Positions 48,016-61,120 of a DNA stretch of 64,000 nt are shown piece after piece. Numbering within the stretch: position 1 is the first letter of the stretch; the number at the start of each line of letters is the position of its first letter. The stretch lies in the NCBI GenBank assembly GCA_005784505.1, contig VCAZ01000001.1, positions 3,856,597-3,920,596 of the forward strand, given 5' to 3'. This DNA comes from Bagarius yarrelli. Lineage: Eukaryota > Chordata > Actinopteri > Siluriformes > Sisoridae. The position numbers were made by a program, and so were the translations under genes. The notes under the pieces were generated by a model. The model saw only the letters and a program-made list of their open reading frames with translations. It did no database searches and had not been told where the DNA came from.

Positions 48016-49142
48016 GCGCACTTAGCGGTAAAGGTGTTAAAGCAGTACTTGTAAGCTTAACCCTCAACTTTACAAAAGATGTAAGTCGCTCTGAATGTTG
48101 AAAAACGATTTCACATGTTTGCTAAACATATATATTTTACAGAAAATGACAAAGTTTGGCATGGAAAGGCAAAATTGAGGTATTTTACTGTACAGTCACA
48201 TTGCGCACCATCGTGTACAGAAACATTTGTGAAAAAACCCAGTGAATAATCAGCAGAAAAAGGAATACAAACTCAACCATTAGCAATGTTTCTGCAGCTT
48301 GCTGGGATGGCCTATCATAAGACAAAAATGCTCCTCACAAACTAAGCCAAGTCTGATGTGATCCACAAACCCCTACCGCCAAATGGATGAAATAACTGAA
48401 TATTTGGATCTACCTTCCACCGCTTTCTGGAGTGCAGCCTTCCTGGATTGCTCGAGCACAACACTCATTTACGTTTACTACACCAGAAAAGTCATCACAC
48501 TGCCAACATAAACCGCTGCCATTATTTGCATGTCTGGCAATGAAGGTCCAATATCATGAACTGGCTCCTCTAACACAAGGTTGTGCTAACACACTCTGGT
48601 TAGATACGGCGGGATGTCTAGCATCAGAAGCGCCGCTGGCCTGGATTATCTCCCGTCGAAGTGTTCGTAAACAGTCAGAACGTTAGGGTGTCTCATTAAA
48701 ATCTATTCTGGTGTAATGGGATACACTGGATATTACATCATTCTGTCACTAGGTCACAATAACTGTTTATAACTTCAAATGCATTAACAAAGTACTTTGT
48801 GCGAATATACTTCTATAATTCAAAATAAAAGACCTTTCAAGTATTAACAAGCCCCATAATAAAAATACCTACCCCATCCGGCACCACCGGTTCAGAACCC
48901 CCCACCACCCTCCACTCTTTCACCTAAACACTCATTTGCCTGTTAATTCTCAGCACATCAAAAAACTCATTTACATTCAAGCTTTTTTTTTAACTCTAAC
49001 ATTGTTAAACAATGTTCTGGACCCCAAAAAACCTTACTACGGGTTTATTATTCGGTTTAATGCATTGCACACATTCTAACCTTTTAATGATGGTGCAAAA
49101 AAACAATAACAAAAAAATTATATGACAGTATTAATTTAAATT

Positions 49143-49425
49143 CATTCATTTTCTATACCCTCTTATTCCCTAATTCGGGGTCACAGGGATCTGCTGGAGT
49201 CTATCCCAGCCGTCTGTGAAAGGGTGGAAGGCAGGAGGGGTAACACCCTGGACAGGTCGCCAGTCCATCACAGGGCCACACACACATTCACACTCACTCC
49301 TATGGGCAATTTAGAATCACCACTCAATCTAACATACATGTTTTTGGACTGTGGGAGGAAACCGGAGAACAGGGAGTAAAACCCACACAGAAAGGATATG
49401 ACCCAGAATCGAACCTGGGTCTTAA
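49143..49425 (-). mobile_element. DANA-like SINE, minus orientation
   Basis: TTCATTCATTTTCTATACCC, AATTCGGGGTCACAGGGATC, ACATGTTTTTGGACTGTGGG, AGAATCGAACCTGGGTCTT. Confidence 0.87.
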
Positions 49426-49675
49426 TTTAAATTATTTTGTTACATTTTTATTAACATCTTGGTCACAAACCATCTTTTTCATTCTATTCATCCAATCATT
49501 ATCAGCTATCTCACACAGGGTTAAACAGGAGCCTGAATTCCACCCCGGGAGTATTGGGACACCAGCGAAAGACACTCTAGTAAACATTTACACACTTCAG
49601 ATTCTTTACAACTCATAGAAGCCCACAAAATGTCTTTGGACTGGGGGGAGGACACAGGAGAACCTCTACGTCTAG

Positions 49676-49862
49676 TGTCCAGGTGTTCCTGGAGGGCCAC
49701 CCGCTCTGCAGAGTTTCTGCAGAGCTTCAACCCTGATTAATTGCACCTGATCCAACTGATCATGTCTCGTTTTTAAAAAAAATCCATGTGTTGTGGTTTG
49801 GAATAAGGTTGAAACTAAACTCTGCAGGCCTTTAGGCTTTTAGGAACTGTGTTCGACACCCC
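49676..49862. mobile_element. hAT-type MITE, related to the one at 23376
   Basis: GTTCCTGGAGGGCCACCCGC, AATTGCACCTGATCCAACTG and AACTCTGCAGGCC show the same inverted structure, but more diverged. The ends are not sharp. Confidence 0.6.
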
Positions 49863-51194
49863 GTAAATCCCCTTGATTTAACTTATAGACACTGACTTCC
49901 TGTTAATATGCTTACAAAATGTCTCTTTATCTGCCATACAGGTTTCTCTGTATGCTGCTACTTTATAAACGCTAACACTAACATACTAAAGCTTCAATTG
50001 CAGCTGGAACCACTTTTAGAGCTGCTGTTAATTTAAACACATTCCACCAGAGTCCCAGATCTGATGTATTAACCATTTCAAGCAAATCTTCATGATTCTT
50101 AGGGTCTTTTTTTTTTAGTGTTTGATGTACACCATGCATGAGCAGGTGTGCCAGCCAGGTGCAGCTGGGCATCTGAACAATGTGTACTGTCAGCAACTTA
50201 ACAAGGTCACACACACACACACACACAAACACATACATGTGGCAGCTATGCCAACAATGTACACAATTCTTTTCATAATTTTACTCACTCTTGACCTTCA
50301 CTCAATAACTTGTCAATTAGATCTTAAATCTTTCAGTGATTTTTTTACGTTGAAGTTCTCATCACATTCCAGCTGCTGTCAGTAAACCGTCTGCTCAAAC
50401 CATTGATTTTAATGTCTGAGGGAAGGAAGGCATCTTTGCAAAGAGTGCTGACAATTCAAAAAGCTCTGCATTTTACACTCCAGGCTATGGCATGCATGTG
50501 GTTAAGAGGGGTGGCGTTGGAGGAACACTAAAGTCAGAAGCTGCATCTATTAAAATTTGAGGTTAGCTAGCTTGAAGTATCTCTCGTCAAAATCACAGAA
50601 TGTCCGTTTATCCGTATTTATCCTCGTTTTATGTCTAAGTGGAATTCCTTGGATGCCAGACAGTAAACTATGGCTATAGTATTGTCTTATTACCATCATC
50701 ATCATCATCATTATTACAATTAATAATAATAACAATACCGAGAACAAGGTGACGCAATTAGACCAAACTCCAGATCTAAGTAATGAACCGGGACACTAAA
50801 GACGGTTTGTCTTAATTTTCCTCTTGAGAACATTATAACGTTTTACAAACATCAACCTCAACCTTAACCCTCTTGCTGTTTAATCCCTGGTGGGTGCTAA
50901 GTCCTTGTCAAATTTGTAACCTTTGCAATTTCAGACCGTTCTGAACAAAATGTATTTCTAGGATACAGAACCAGGTTTGTCTATTCGAAACAGAAAGTAA
51001 AGCTATATTTAAAAATGACCAATTTAGTAGTAGCTGTTTATTTGCTAATTGATATAAGTAATAGCATGTATACCACTAGGGTTTATAATCAGTGTGTGAC
51101 ACTAAAATAGGCTAAATGGAATTGGAGGTTCTGACGAAAAAAAATGGCAACATGTTCACTTAATGCAAAATGCATAGCCACTAGTTAGTTATTA

Positions 51195-52165
51195 TTAGCG
51201 GCGCAACGGCTCGCAGTTAAAGCGCGCTTCGGCTCGCGCTTGGAATTATTTGCACATTTTTTTAACTTGCGGATTAATATTTTTGCTATTTTATTATATT
51301 ATAATTTTACTGCCGGATATTACCGGATAACTACGTTGCGCAGTCGTGTTCACATGACCGAGACATGTTAATCACTTAACAATGGCTAGCGAAAAAACAA
51401 AAAAATAAATAAATATCTCAGTGACCACAGATAATGTAAATGCAGTGACAGAAGCTCGACTAGCCACGTGGGTTTCTATCGAAAGGCTTGTTATCCACAG
51501 CACTGGACAGAGTGACTGCTAAGACGTCCTAGTCTCTCCACATATTGTAGACATCATTATAAGTTTAGATCTTCTTTCAGGTCTCAGGTTGTTTTACATA
51601 TGTTACAGTTTAATGACGAAGGAGTAAATTTATTTATTTAGTTATTCAGGGCAGCATGGTGGCTTAGTGGTTGCCTCACAGCAAGAAGGCCTGAGCTGGG
51701 GCCTTTCTGTGTGTGGGAGTTTGCATGTTCTCCCTGTGCTTGCGTGGGTTTACTCCGGGTTCTCCGGTTTTCTCCCACAGTCCAAAAACATGTGTGTTAG
51801 GTTGACTGGCGATTGTAAATTGTCCATAGGAGTGAGTGTGTGTGGCCCTGTGATGGACTGGCGACCTGTTCAGGGTGTTACCCCTCCTGCCTTTCGCCCT
51901 TTCAGAGACGGCTTGGATAGACTTCAGACCCCCGTGACCCCGAATTAGGGAATAAGAGGGTATAGAAGATGGATGTATAAATGGAAATCTTTATTCAGTT
52001 AGTAATTAATTTATTTAATTTTTTCACTAAAACTATTGGTGCCATAGGATTATTTTTAATAAAATGTCTTTTCCCTTTTTTTGCCAATCCGATAAACGAT
52101 TGGATCCGTGACTCAAAAACCGTAATATAATCTGAACCGTGTGTTTTGTGATCCGTTGCACCGGT
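51195..52165. mobile_element. hAT-like DNA element with 8-bp target duplication, containing a SINE
   Basis: The left end TTAGCGGCGCAACGG and the right end read inversely ACCGGTGCAACGGATCAC are terminal inverted repeats. Both are flanked by AGTTATTA (51187-51194 and 52166-52173). No transposase frame remains. A DANA-like SINE occupies the middle. Confidence 0.88.
51648..51985 (+). mobile_element. DANA-like SINE nested in the hAT-like element
   Basis: GGCAGCATGGTGGCTTAGTG, CCCACAGTCCAAAAACATGT, GACCCCGAATTAGGGAATAA, ending GATGGATGTATAAATGG. Confidence 0.88.
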
Positions 52166-52339
52166 AGTTATTATACATAAGTGGTGAGATGTTATTCGGT
52201 TTCAGCCCTTCAAGTACTATTTGCTGTGCGACAGCTGCAATTGGCCCGGTCTCATTTCTCATTCTGACCTGAGCTAACAAACGTTCGTTCAACTCTGGAT
52301 GTAGATTTAGATCCCTGAGCGAGCTGAAAAAGCAGCGGT

Positions 52340-52440
52340 GAGAAAAATCCCCCTGAGGCGGAACGAGAGAAAAAACCCTGAGAAGAACCAGACACTAAAC
52401 AGGGAACCTATCCTCTTCTGGATGACATAGAAAGTGGGAT
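52340..52440 (-). mobile_element. Fragment of repeat C
   Basis: AACGAGAGAAAAAACCCTGA and ACTAAACAGGGAACCTATCC are the reverse of the GGTTCCCTGTTGAGTCTGGT segment at 26588. Confidence 0.55.
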
Positions 52441-53082
52441 TACTCTTGCACAGCCTTATATTATGGTGTCAAAACAGCACCAAAAGTGTTAAAAGGCTGT
52501 TCGGTATGAGCCTATGATTAGGAAGTGAAATCTCTTTGCTGCAGCAGTGTTATATTTAAGCTATAAATCTACAGTATGCAGGTGAGAAGTGTAAATCTGG
52601 TTTTGGGGAGGTTTCATGGCGAGCTTTTCTATCTGTGTGAATCACAAATGCAGACGTTTTCCACAGGTCTAGGCAGAGTGTGTGTCAGATCCTGGTCCTA
52701 GTAGAGAATTTGGAATAACTTAAAGTTGTTATGTGTGAATTAGCAACTCCCGCAATGCTAGACGGGAACTGTTTTAACTGTAAAACTTTTGATAGCCGAA
52801 GTTTTCTCACATCTGTATTTATGTATTATGTCAGACAGCGTCTTAAAAACTCACTGCAGCAGTGATGAGAGGGGGAAAAAAAAGAAAATATAGAGAGAGA
52901 CTTCCATTCCCTGTTCTCTTCAGCCTCTAGTCTCTGGATACAGATGAGGGCTGTACTATCTGTCATCATGGGGATGATTTGTTTGGCGGTGGTCAGTTGG
53001 CTGGAGATCGGCCCTGCCTAAGAGAATGTTCATTGTGCGATAGACTCGATAATAATGCATCAGCACATTTACAGACTAGGAG

Positions 53083-53147
53083 AGAGGGAGAGAGTGAGAG
53101 AGAGAGTGAGAGAGAGAGTGAGAGAGAGAGTGAGAGAGAGCGAGAGC
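53083..53147. repeat. (GAGA GTGA)n simple repeat
   Basis: Four regular GAGAGAGAGTGA-type units. Confidence 0.9.
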
Positions 53148-53401
53148 AGGATGTTCAGCCATAAATTCAGTGGAGTTTCTGGCAAGCAAAAGCGACAACT
53201 GCATTCCTTTGCTGTCACTAAGCAAATGTGTGCCACAGTGCCGTGGAGATGAGGAATTAAAAAATTGAAGCAAAATACAATATAAAAGTTTTTTTTGTTT
53301 TTTTTTAATGAGTTCTGGATTTGTTCATCGGTTTTAAGTCTACAACAAAAACACAACAGTAGTACAAGGAAATGGTGCAGTTCCAGTTACACCCAGGACT
53401 C

Positions 53402-53600
53402 ATTTACATCTACATCGTTTGGCAGACGCCCTTTTCCAGGGCGACTTCTGTTCATCTCTTTTTTTTCTATACAACTGAGCAATTGGGGGTTAAGTGCCTT
53501 GCTCAGGGGCTCAATGGTGGCAACTTGGTGGTGCTGGGAATCGAACCCCGATCCTTTAATTAGCAGTCCAACACCTTAACCACTACGCTAACACTTCCCC
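53402..53600 (-). mobile_element. SINE family A, minus orientation
   Basis: CATTTACATCTACATCGTTT, GCTGGGAATCGAACCCCGAT, AACCACTACGCTAACACTTC. Confidence 0.85.
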
Positions 53601-53646
53601 AATAGACTCAATAGGGGAATATATAATAATATAAAATGAAATTCTT

Positions 53647-54042
53647 CATTGAGTTATTAATCTTCTTCTTTTCCTTTCGGCTGTTCCCTTTTTAGAGGTC
53701 CCCACAGCGAATCATCTGTCTCCAACTAACCAGATTCTCTACATTGTCTTCAGTCACACCCACTAACTTCATGCCCTTGTTTATCGCATCTATATACCTC
53801 CGCCTTTGGTCTTCGGCATTGCCTTCTGTCTGGTAGCTTCATTTCTAATATCCTTCTACAGATATATTGTCCAATGTCCTGTCCTCTGTACATGTCCAAA
53901 CCACCTCAATCTGGCTTTCCTGACTTTCTCCCCAAAACATCTAACATGAGCCGTCCCTCCTAATGAACTCTTTCTAATCTTGTCCAACCTCGTCACTCCC
54001 AAAGAAAACCTCAACATCTTCAGCTCTGCTACTTCATTAAGT
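53647..54042 (-). mobile_element. RTE/BovB-like LINE fragment 3 (3' end only)
   Basis: The minus strand has the same 3' end (GGGAACAGCCGAAAGG), CGCTGTGG and the codons for the RLRWFGH-type and LKMLRFSLGVTRL-type segments, with small indels. It breaks off before the position of the 36-bp unit, so it carries no tandem array. Confidence 0.83.
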
Positions 54043-55225
54043 CATTAAACTGGTGGCAAATAATACTGATTTATATTCAAACCAGGTGTTTTAAACGTTC
54101 AAACAAGAAAATCTAAAAGACAGAAAAGCCAAAGCAAAAGGAATGGGATATCTCGCTCAAACTAGGTTTTCCAAACAGCCTAAACTGCGGAAACAATTTA
54201 GCTTGAAATCAATACTCATTTTTACGTCCCACTCAGTTTTTTTTTTTTAAACTAAAACAAGAAAAGTCTTTGCGATAGTAAAACACATCCAACTTTTTGT
54301 TTTTAGACTTTAAACTGATTACCTTCAGCTGTCTAGCTTTTCTATCCAAGATGTATTCGCATTTCTCATATTTCGCATTTTAGAATGACGGTCGTTTCTT
54401 TGGCACGGCAAATTCTCTTACACTTATAATCAAATCATCGCTATTACACCGAACATACACACAAATCAATAGACCTCGCATTTATTTAGTTACCGTTTTC
54501 CTTTATAAAGAAGTCTGGGCCATTGCTATTTGAGAACAAAAAGCGAGTCTCCCACATTCCCAGACAATAGATTACAATCCTGAGCACACAGTCTGGTCCA
54601 GTGAATCACTTCAGGACTCTTAGGTTTAAATTACCTGCACGTAGATCAAACACATCTCCGATGGTTCACAGAACAAAGTCTCTCTACAATTTCAGAGACT
54701 TCACAATGAACATTCACAACGTTTCCTAACCCTGAGCTCGGAGCACACATGGAAAACTCGATCAGGACATGCTGACAGAAGTTGTAACGTGCCACGTTTA
54801 GATTTTATTCAGGTACTAAAATTAAATAGCTGGAATTGAGCAAGTAAACTCAGCACTGAGGCCCATCATTTAGCTGTAGTCTGTCATGAGGACCAAACAT
54901 CTGAGCTAAACAACTATAAATCGAAGCTCCTAAATCTGTCGCATGCCACAAACATGCTCTTAAATCCACATTATCCTCTTCTACAGAATGGCAGCGGTGA
55001 TCTTTTTTTTTTTTCCTTAGAAATCCAGTCATTCTTTAAAATCAGCTAAATAAGGTCGGGTTTGTGTATTTGCTCTTCAAATCTTCTAACAGTCATCATT
55101 CTTAGAAGGTAAGACCATTTAAGCTCGGTATTTTTTTATTTTTTTTTAAATGCTTGCTTTAAATGGTGCTCTCGTGCATTTTCCAGAGATTGCACCTCTA
55201 TCAGTCAGCACTGGCATGCAAGATC

Positions 55226-55269
<44 letters not shown>

Positions 55270-55636
55270 AATGAGGAAAAAAAAATGATGTGAGTACAGC
55301 ATCAAAAGTCTGCTGCTTATTGGTGCTGCTCCACATGACCATATATGGTAAAAAATAAGCTCCCTTTCCCGTAAGTTCGGGGAAAAAAAGAAAAAAAAAA
55401 AAGAAAAGAAAATCGAGAGGGTTTAAAACGTGCTGTGCAGTAAGATAGAGCTCTCACACTCGAACACACTGACCACAGAGTGGGAGAGGGAGAGCTCTAT
55501 CTGCAGCCCACAAAGTGAACGACAGTGCTGTCAGAATCTCTGTCGTCACACACACACACACACATACACACACAAGCACAAGCTATTCCAAACCGAGCAA
55601 CAACCTTTCATTTTTCAATGGTACTGAGTATGAGCT

Positions 55637-55687
<51 letters not shown>

Positions 55688-55860
55688 TATGAGATTGGAA
55701 AAAAACTGACAAAAAAAAAGCACTTTATTTCCTCCTTACATTTTTGTTCAAAATGGAAGGGTTTTAACTTTCAGTGCTTTGGGCTTTTATGTAACTGGAA
55801 ACAGTGGAAAAATAAAGAAACTTGTCCAAATGATTCAATCTGTCATCCAGCCTCTTTGAT
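54043..55860. other. Upstream DNA with homopolymer and CA repeats
   Basis: A run of 38 A at 55230-55267 and (CA)n at 55547-55576 and 55640-55682. Otherwise unique-looking, with no exon recognised. Confidence 0.5.
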
Positions 55861-56630
55861 GGGGTGTGAATTGGCAAGGGCCTTACGATACGATATGATA
55901 CGATTCATATCACGATACCCGGGGTTACAATACGATATATCACGATATTTTGCAATACAAAACAAACTGTGATATACTGCATTCTTTGTAAAGCAATTAG
56001 CTAAAAATACAATAAATACAAAGTCGGAGGTGCCCTTATTTTTTCCTCCATGTTTGCTATTAAGGGGCAGCACGGTGGCTTAGTGGTTAGCACTGTTGCC
56101 TCACAGCAAGAAGGCCTGGGTTCGATTCCCGGCCAGGTGTCTCTCTGTGTGGAGTTTGCATGTTCTCCCCGTGCTTGCGTGAGTTTACTCCGGGTTCTCC
56201 GGTTTCCTCCCACAGTCCAAAAACATGTATGTTAGGTTGATTAGTGATTCTAAAATTGCCCATAGGAGTGAGTGAGTGTGTGTGTGGCCCTGTGATGGAC
56301 TTGCAACCTGTCCAGGGTGTACCCCTCCTGCCCTTCGCCCTTGCAGAGGAGGCTAGGATGGGCTCCAGCAGATCCCCGTGACCCCGAATTAGGGAATAAG
56401 CAGGTATAGAAAATGAATGAATGTTTGCTATTAAGACTGTATGTGTCAGCGCCATCTACAGGAGTCTTTCGACACACACTGAGGGTTTTTATTAAATATT
56501 AACGTAAACATAAATCAGTTTAAAACTTAATACAAATAATTTTGATTTAAAGGTTAGAATATCGATGCACTATTGTAAAAAAATATTGCGATAGTAATCT
56601 GTATTGATCTTTTAACACAGCCCTAGTTTT
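55861..56630. mobile_element. DNA-transposon remnant interrupted by a SINE
   Basis: Left end GGGGTGTGAATTGGCAAGGG with repeated ACGATACGATATGATACGAT; right end read inversely CTAGGGCTGTGTTAAAAGAT with ATCGCAATATTT. Such ends are typical of fish hAT-derived repeats. Confidence 0.6.
56065..56420 (+). mobile_element. DANA-like SINE, full length, with 15-bp target duplication
   Basis: It starts GGGCAGCACGGTGGCTTAGT and ends GAAAATGAATGA. ATGTTTGCTATTAAG lies on both sides (56050-56064 and 56421-56435), a perfect duplication. It is the best preserved member of the family here. Confidence 0.94.
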
Positions 56631-56633
56631 TAC

Positions 56634-56793
56634 ATTTACATTACATTTACAATATTTGGCAGACGCCCTTATCCAGAGCTACTTACATTAATCTCTTTTA
56701 TACAACTGAGCAATTGGGGGTTAAGGGCCTTGCTCAGGGGCCCAACAATGGTGGCTTGGTGGTGCTGGGAATCGAACCACTAAGCCACCACTT
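56634..56793 (-). mobile_element. SINE family A, minus orientation
   Basis: CATTTACAATATTTGGCAGA, GGGGCCCAACAATGGTGGCT, AATCGAACCACTAAGCCACC. Confidence 0.86.
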
Positions 56794-57065
56794 TCAATTT
56801 ACTACAGATTTTTAGTAGTCAAATAAATGATCTGATCAGTAGGACGCCTGACACAATCAGTTTTATTTTTACTAATAAATATAATGAAATTATTTACATA
56901 TTCATATATACTATAGATTAGAATAGAGTATCACGTAATTCAATTCGAATATGTGGATGTAAGTAGATTATCTTATTGTAAATTGAGTATATTAAGCAAA
57001 TTAGAATGGATGACTGTAAATCATAAGCAGTGTTGATTAAAGTAAAATATTATAATTGAATAGAA

Positions 57066-57600
57066 TAGGGAAGTGTTGGCTCATGGTTAAGGTGTTGGAC
57101 TACCAACTCGCAGGTTGTGGGTTTAATATGGCAGGTCCTTAGTGATATCTTGTCTTCTAGACGGACAAGACCACGGAAAATGTATTGCAGCGTGGATAAC
57201 CTACTGGTTTATCTGGTAAGAGGAGAACTGACCCCCCGACTGAACCTGGTTTCTCCCAAGGTTTTTTCTCCATTTTGTCACCGATGGAGTTTTGGTTCCT
57301 TGCCGCTGTCGCCTCTGGCTTGCTTAGTTGGGAAGTCATAATTTATAGATATCGATCAAATTGAGTGTTTTAATGAGTGTTGAAGGATGTCTTTTCTGAT
57401 GCAATTCTGTAAAGCTGCTTTGAAACAATTCCAATAGTTAAAAGTGCTATAGAAATAAAGGTGGCTTCGATTCCCAGCTCCACCAAGCTACCACCGTCGG
57501 GCCCCTGAGCAAGGTCCTTAACCTTTAATTGCTCAGTTGGATAAATGTAAGTTGCTCTGGGATGAGAAATTCTGCCAAATGCTTTGAATGTAGAACATTT
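57066..57600 (+). mobile_element. SINE family A split by insertion of repeat C
   Basis: The head GGGAAGTGTTGGCTCATGGT...GCAGGTTGTGGGTTT stops at 57124 and resumes at about 57467 with TTCGATTCCCAGCTCCACCA through GCCAAATGCTTTGAATG. Confidence 0.86.
57125..57466 (+). mobile_element. Repeat C, near-complete copy, inside the SINE
   Basis: It includes GGTTTCTCCCAAGGTTTTTT, GTTCCTTGCCGCTGTCGCCT, GTAAAGCTGCTTTGAAACAA and ends AAAGTGCTATAGAAATAAAG. The fragments at 26560, 27185, 32340 and 52340 are parts of the same family. Confidence 0.78.
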
Positions 57601-58360
57601 TGGATCTTATTGGATTGACGTATAATAGATTAATTAGGATAAAACACATGTTTGGTGGTAGGCCACAGAAGTACTTTTATTACTGTCCCACGGAACACTG
57701 TTGCTTGGTCATCTCTCTATCTGTTGTTAATAAAGTTGTGCACACTGAAGACATAAATTAGGATTCAATCAAATAAAGACATCTTTAACATCTGAAACAA
57801 TTGCGCTAGCTCGGTTCCATGATTTGGAGAACAATAAATCATACAAGCTTGTTATATGATTGAAATCTAATACATCTTATTTTATGTGGTAGAAAGTCTG
57901 GAGTCATAAACGGAATGGTGTTCAGTCCAGACAGTGTCAGCTGTCTTAAAAAGCTGTGGTAATTAGCATGAGCCAGAGCACGTGCCGTATACAGCTACCC
58001 TGCTGGAACATTTCACGACAAATAAAACCCTGTTCGACATAAACCTGAGAAGTTCCTGTCACCTCTTGTAAAACATGCTGCTTGCTGACAGGTATCCTTT
58101 AACTACATCATGCATAAATGCCCCTGAAGCAGCCATGGCCCTGAAGCATGCTGAGAAAGACAGCGGGACCTGGGCAGTGATTTAGGATCTCGTTTGAGAT
58201 CAGTTAGTGTAAAGTGGTAACGTCTGATACAGGACACGTAACAGTAGCAACTGATATATAACCGACTGATATATAACTGACATCCAAATACTAAAAATTC
58301 GTACTATAGACAATTAGCAAGTGCCAGAACTGTAAGTATGGCTAGCATTACATACTAAGG
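57600..58360. other. No recognised feature
   Basis: Unique-looking non-coding DNA. Confidence 0.45.
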
Positions 58361-58361
58361 A

Positions 58362-58475
58362 AAGTGGTGGCTCATGGTTAAGGTGTAGGACTACCAACCC
58401 AAAGATTGTGGGTTCAATTCCCAGCTCCACCAAGCTACCACTGCTGGGCCCCTGAGCACAGCCCTTAACCTCCAA
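58362..58475 (+). mobile_element. SINE family A, 5' half
   Basis: GTGGTGGCTCATGGTTAAGG, GATTGTGGGTTCAATTCCCA, CCCCTGAGCACAGCCCTTAA. The tail is missing. Confidence 0.82.
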
Positions 58476-58540
58476 AAAGTCCTGTGTAGGTGTTATAGTA
58501 TAAATAATAACAGGAAGTTTAAGTAAATAAATATATAGTA

Positions 58541-58860
58541 GGCAGCACAGTGCCTTAGTGGTTAAAACTGTTGCCTCACAGAAAGAAGGTTTTTCTGTGT
58601 GGAGTTTTGCATGTTTTCCCTGTGCTTGCGTGGGTTTATTCCGGGTTCTCCGGTTTCCTCCCACTGTCCAAAAACATGTATGTTAGATTGATTAGTGATT
58701 CTTAACTGCCCATAGGAGTTTGTGTGGCCCTGTGGCGACCTGTCCAGGGTGTCCCCCTCCTGCTTTTTTACCCTTTCAGAGATGGCTGGGATAGACTCCA
58801 GCAGATCCCTGTGACCCCGAATTAGGGAATAAGCGGGTATAGAAGATGAATGAATGAAAT
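58541..58860 (+). mobile_element. DANA-like SINE, plus orientation
   Basis: GGCAGCACAGTGCCTTAGTG, GTCCAAAAACATGTATGTTA, GACCCCGAATTAGGGAATAA, GATGAATGAATG end. The tRNA-like box is deleted. Confidence 0.87.
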
Positions 58861-58869
58861 ACATAGTAA

Positions 58870-60540
58870 AATGTGTATTTAACTAATAGGAAACGTAACT
58901 GCTGTGAAATAAGAGTGATAACGATAATGATAATGATAATAATCATAGTAATAAGAAAATATTCATTATCGATTATCAAATATTAATATAAATTTAGTCG
59001 CATATTAAAGCTGATATTTGAAGTGGTATTTCTGATTACATTTAAAAATGACCAAGTTACTTTAGTAAATTCAAGAGCCTTTATTATCATCTGATTAGAG
59101 TCATGTGACCAACAACTTTCTAGCTTAACACAAAATTTATTTAGCAATTAAAGAATATTTAGAGATTTAATGCTTATTTATGAAGACAGATTCTTCCATT
59201 ATCTTATGGTCCAGTTCGGCCATTTTGTAAGCTTTGGCAGACTAAAACTCTTTATTTAAGAGTTCAGTGAAAGATCAGTGTATATTTCCATCCCTGAAAG
59301 CAGGCTAGAAGATACATGGGCCACCGATGAGCCAGACCGATGGCAGCAGCAGGGAGTCGGAGGCCTGAAGAGATGCTTCTGAGTGCCGAGAACTTTGAAG
59401 CAGGGACCACAAGCGCAGCATCCTAGTTTATACTCTTTCGTCTAGAGCAAACAACGCTAACGTGCCTCACATCAATCATGTCTTAGAAGAATGTACACAA
59501 CGTACGCAAAACTCTTCCAAGTTCAGGAATGTCAAATCCTCTGTGGGAAATGAGTGTGTGTGTGTGTGTGTGTGTGTGTGTCGGCTGCGAAGGATATTCA
59601 GACCACACATTCCAGTGTAGAACCCTTTCCTGTGCCTCTCTCTCTCTCTGCTCCTCCTATTAGTCACTTCTTTTGCTCTTTTACCCGTTGACTGCTATTG
59701 TCAGCAGATTAGTGGGTCTGTTTATGTAGGTGCCACTCGATACCCGGCTGCTATGGACAGAATGCTACACTGCAACTATTCTATTTTACAACAGGTCCGT
59801 CTTATATATGCAACAGATCCAAAACACACTGCTGAGCCTTTGATGTGGCATGAATGAGGATCACGCTGCGTTTCTTTAACACAATGATTAATGTTTGTTG
59901 GATTGGTGTAATATGTCAAACTGAATGCTGGGATTAATCAAAATGTCCAAAAATTGTGCAAAAAATTTTTTAAAAATCTTTTTGTATTTTTTTTTAAATT
60001 TAAGATTTAATCTCACTTAGAATATTATTCGGATTACGCAAATGACCAGCAGACGGTTTATGACTATGACCATGCATGTTTTTTTTGTAGTGGTGTTATA
60101 TAAAAAGACATGCCTCCAGACTCAAAACATCAGGGGACAGAAGATAAGGACTTATCTAGAGAGGCGGCAGAAAGAAATTCACAATATATTAAAGCTATTC
60201 AAAAGCAGGAAAATATTCAGCTGAGCTTCCTGGAAAAAAAGGAATGGTTTATTCTGTCCATCTGTCAATCAAACTAATACTAACCAATGGCAGGCACTGA
60301 CTGTGGCTTCCAGTGGGTTATGATGCAGCAGTCAATATTCCGGAAGGATGCATGTGTTAGCTGATGGTTTCATGGGAAAAAAAACTCTTTTTTACTGTGG
60401 CGGTTGTATGACTACAGAAGTACAGCGTATCGCGGACAATTTTCCAAAGACAAATGTCCACACTGTCTACATGTCTAAATGTCTCGACTAATCTTAAACC
60501 AGATATTCAGTGATAAAAAATTTGTTTAGATCAACACTTG
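58870..60540. other. Mostly unique non-coding DNA
   Basis: A (GT)n microsatellite at 59552-59581 and short T/A runs. No exon is supported. Confidence 0.45.
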
Positions 60541-60563
60541 ACTGATACTTTAATAAAGTCTGA

Positions 60564-61120
<557 letters not shown>

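Noticed and set aside
59280..59430. Possible exon with ATDEPDRWQQQGVGGLKRCF on the plus strand
   Set aside because: Short frame, no matching splice sites in phase with anything, and no family recognised.
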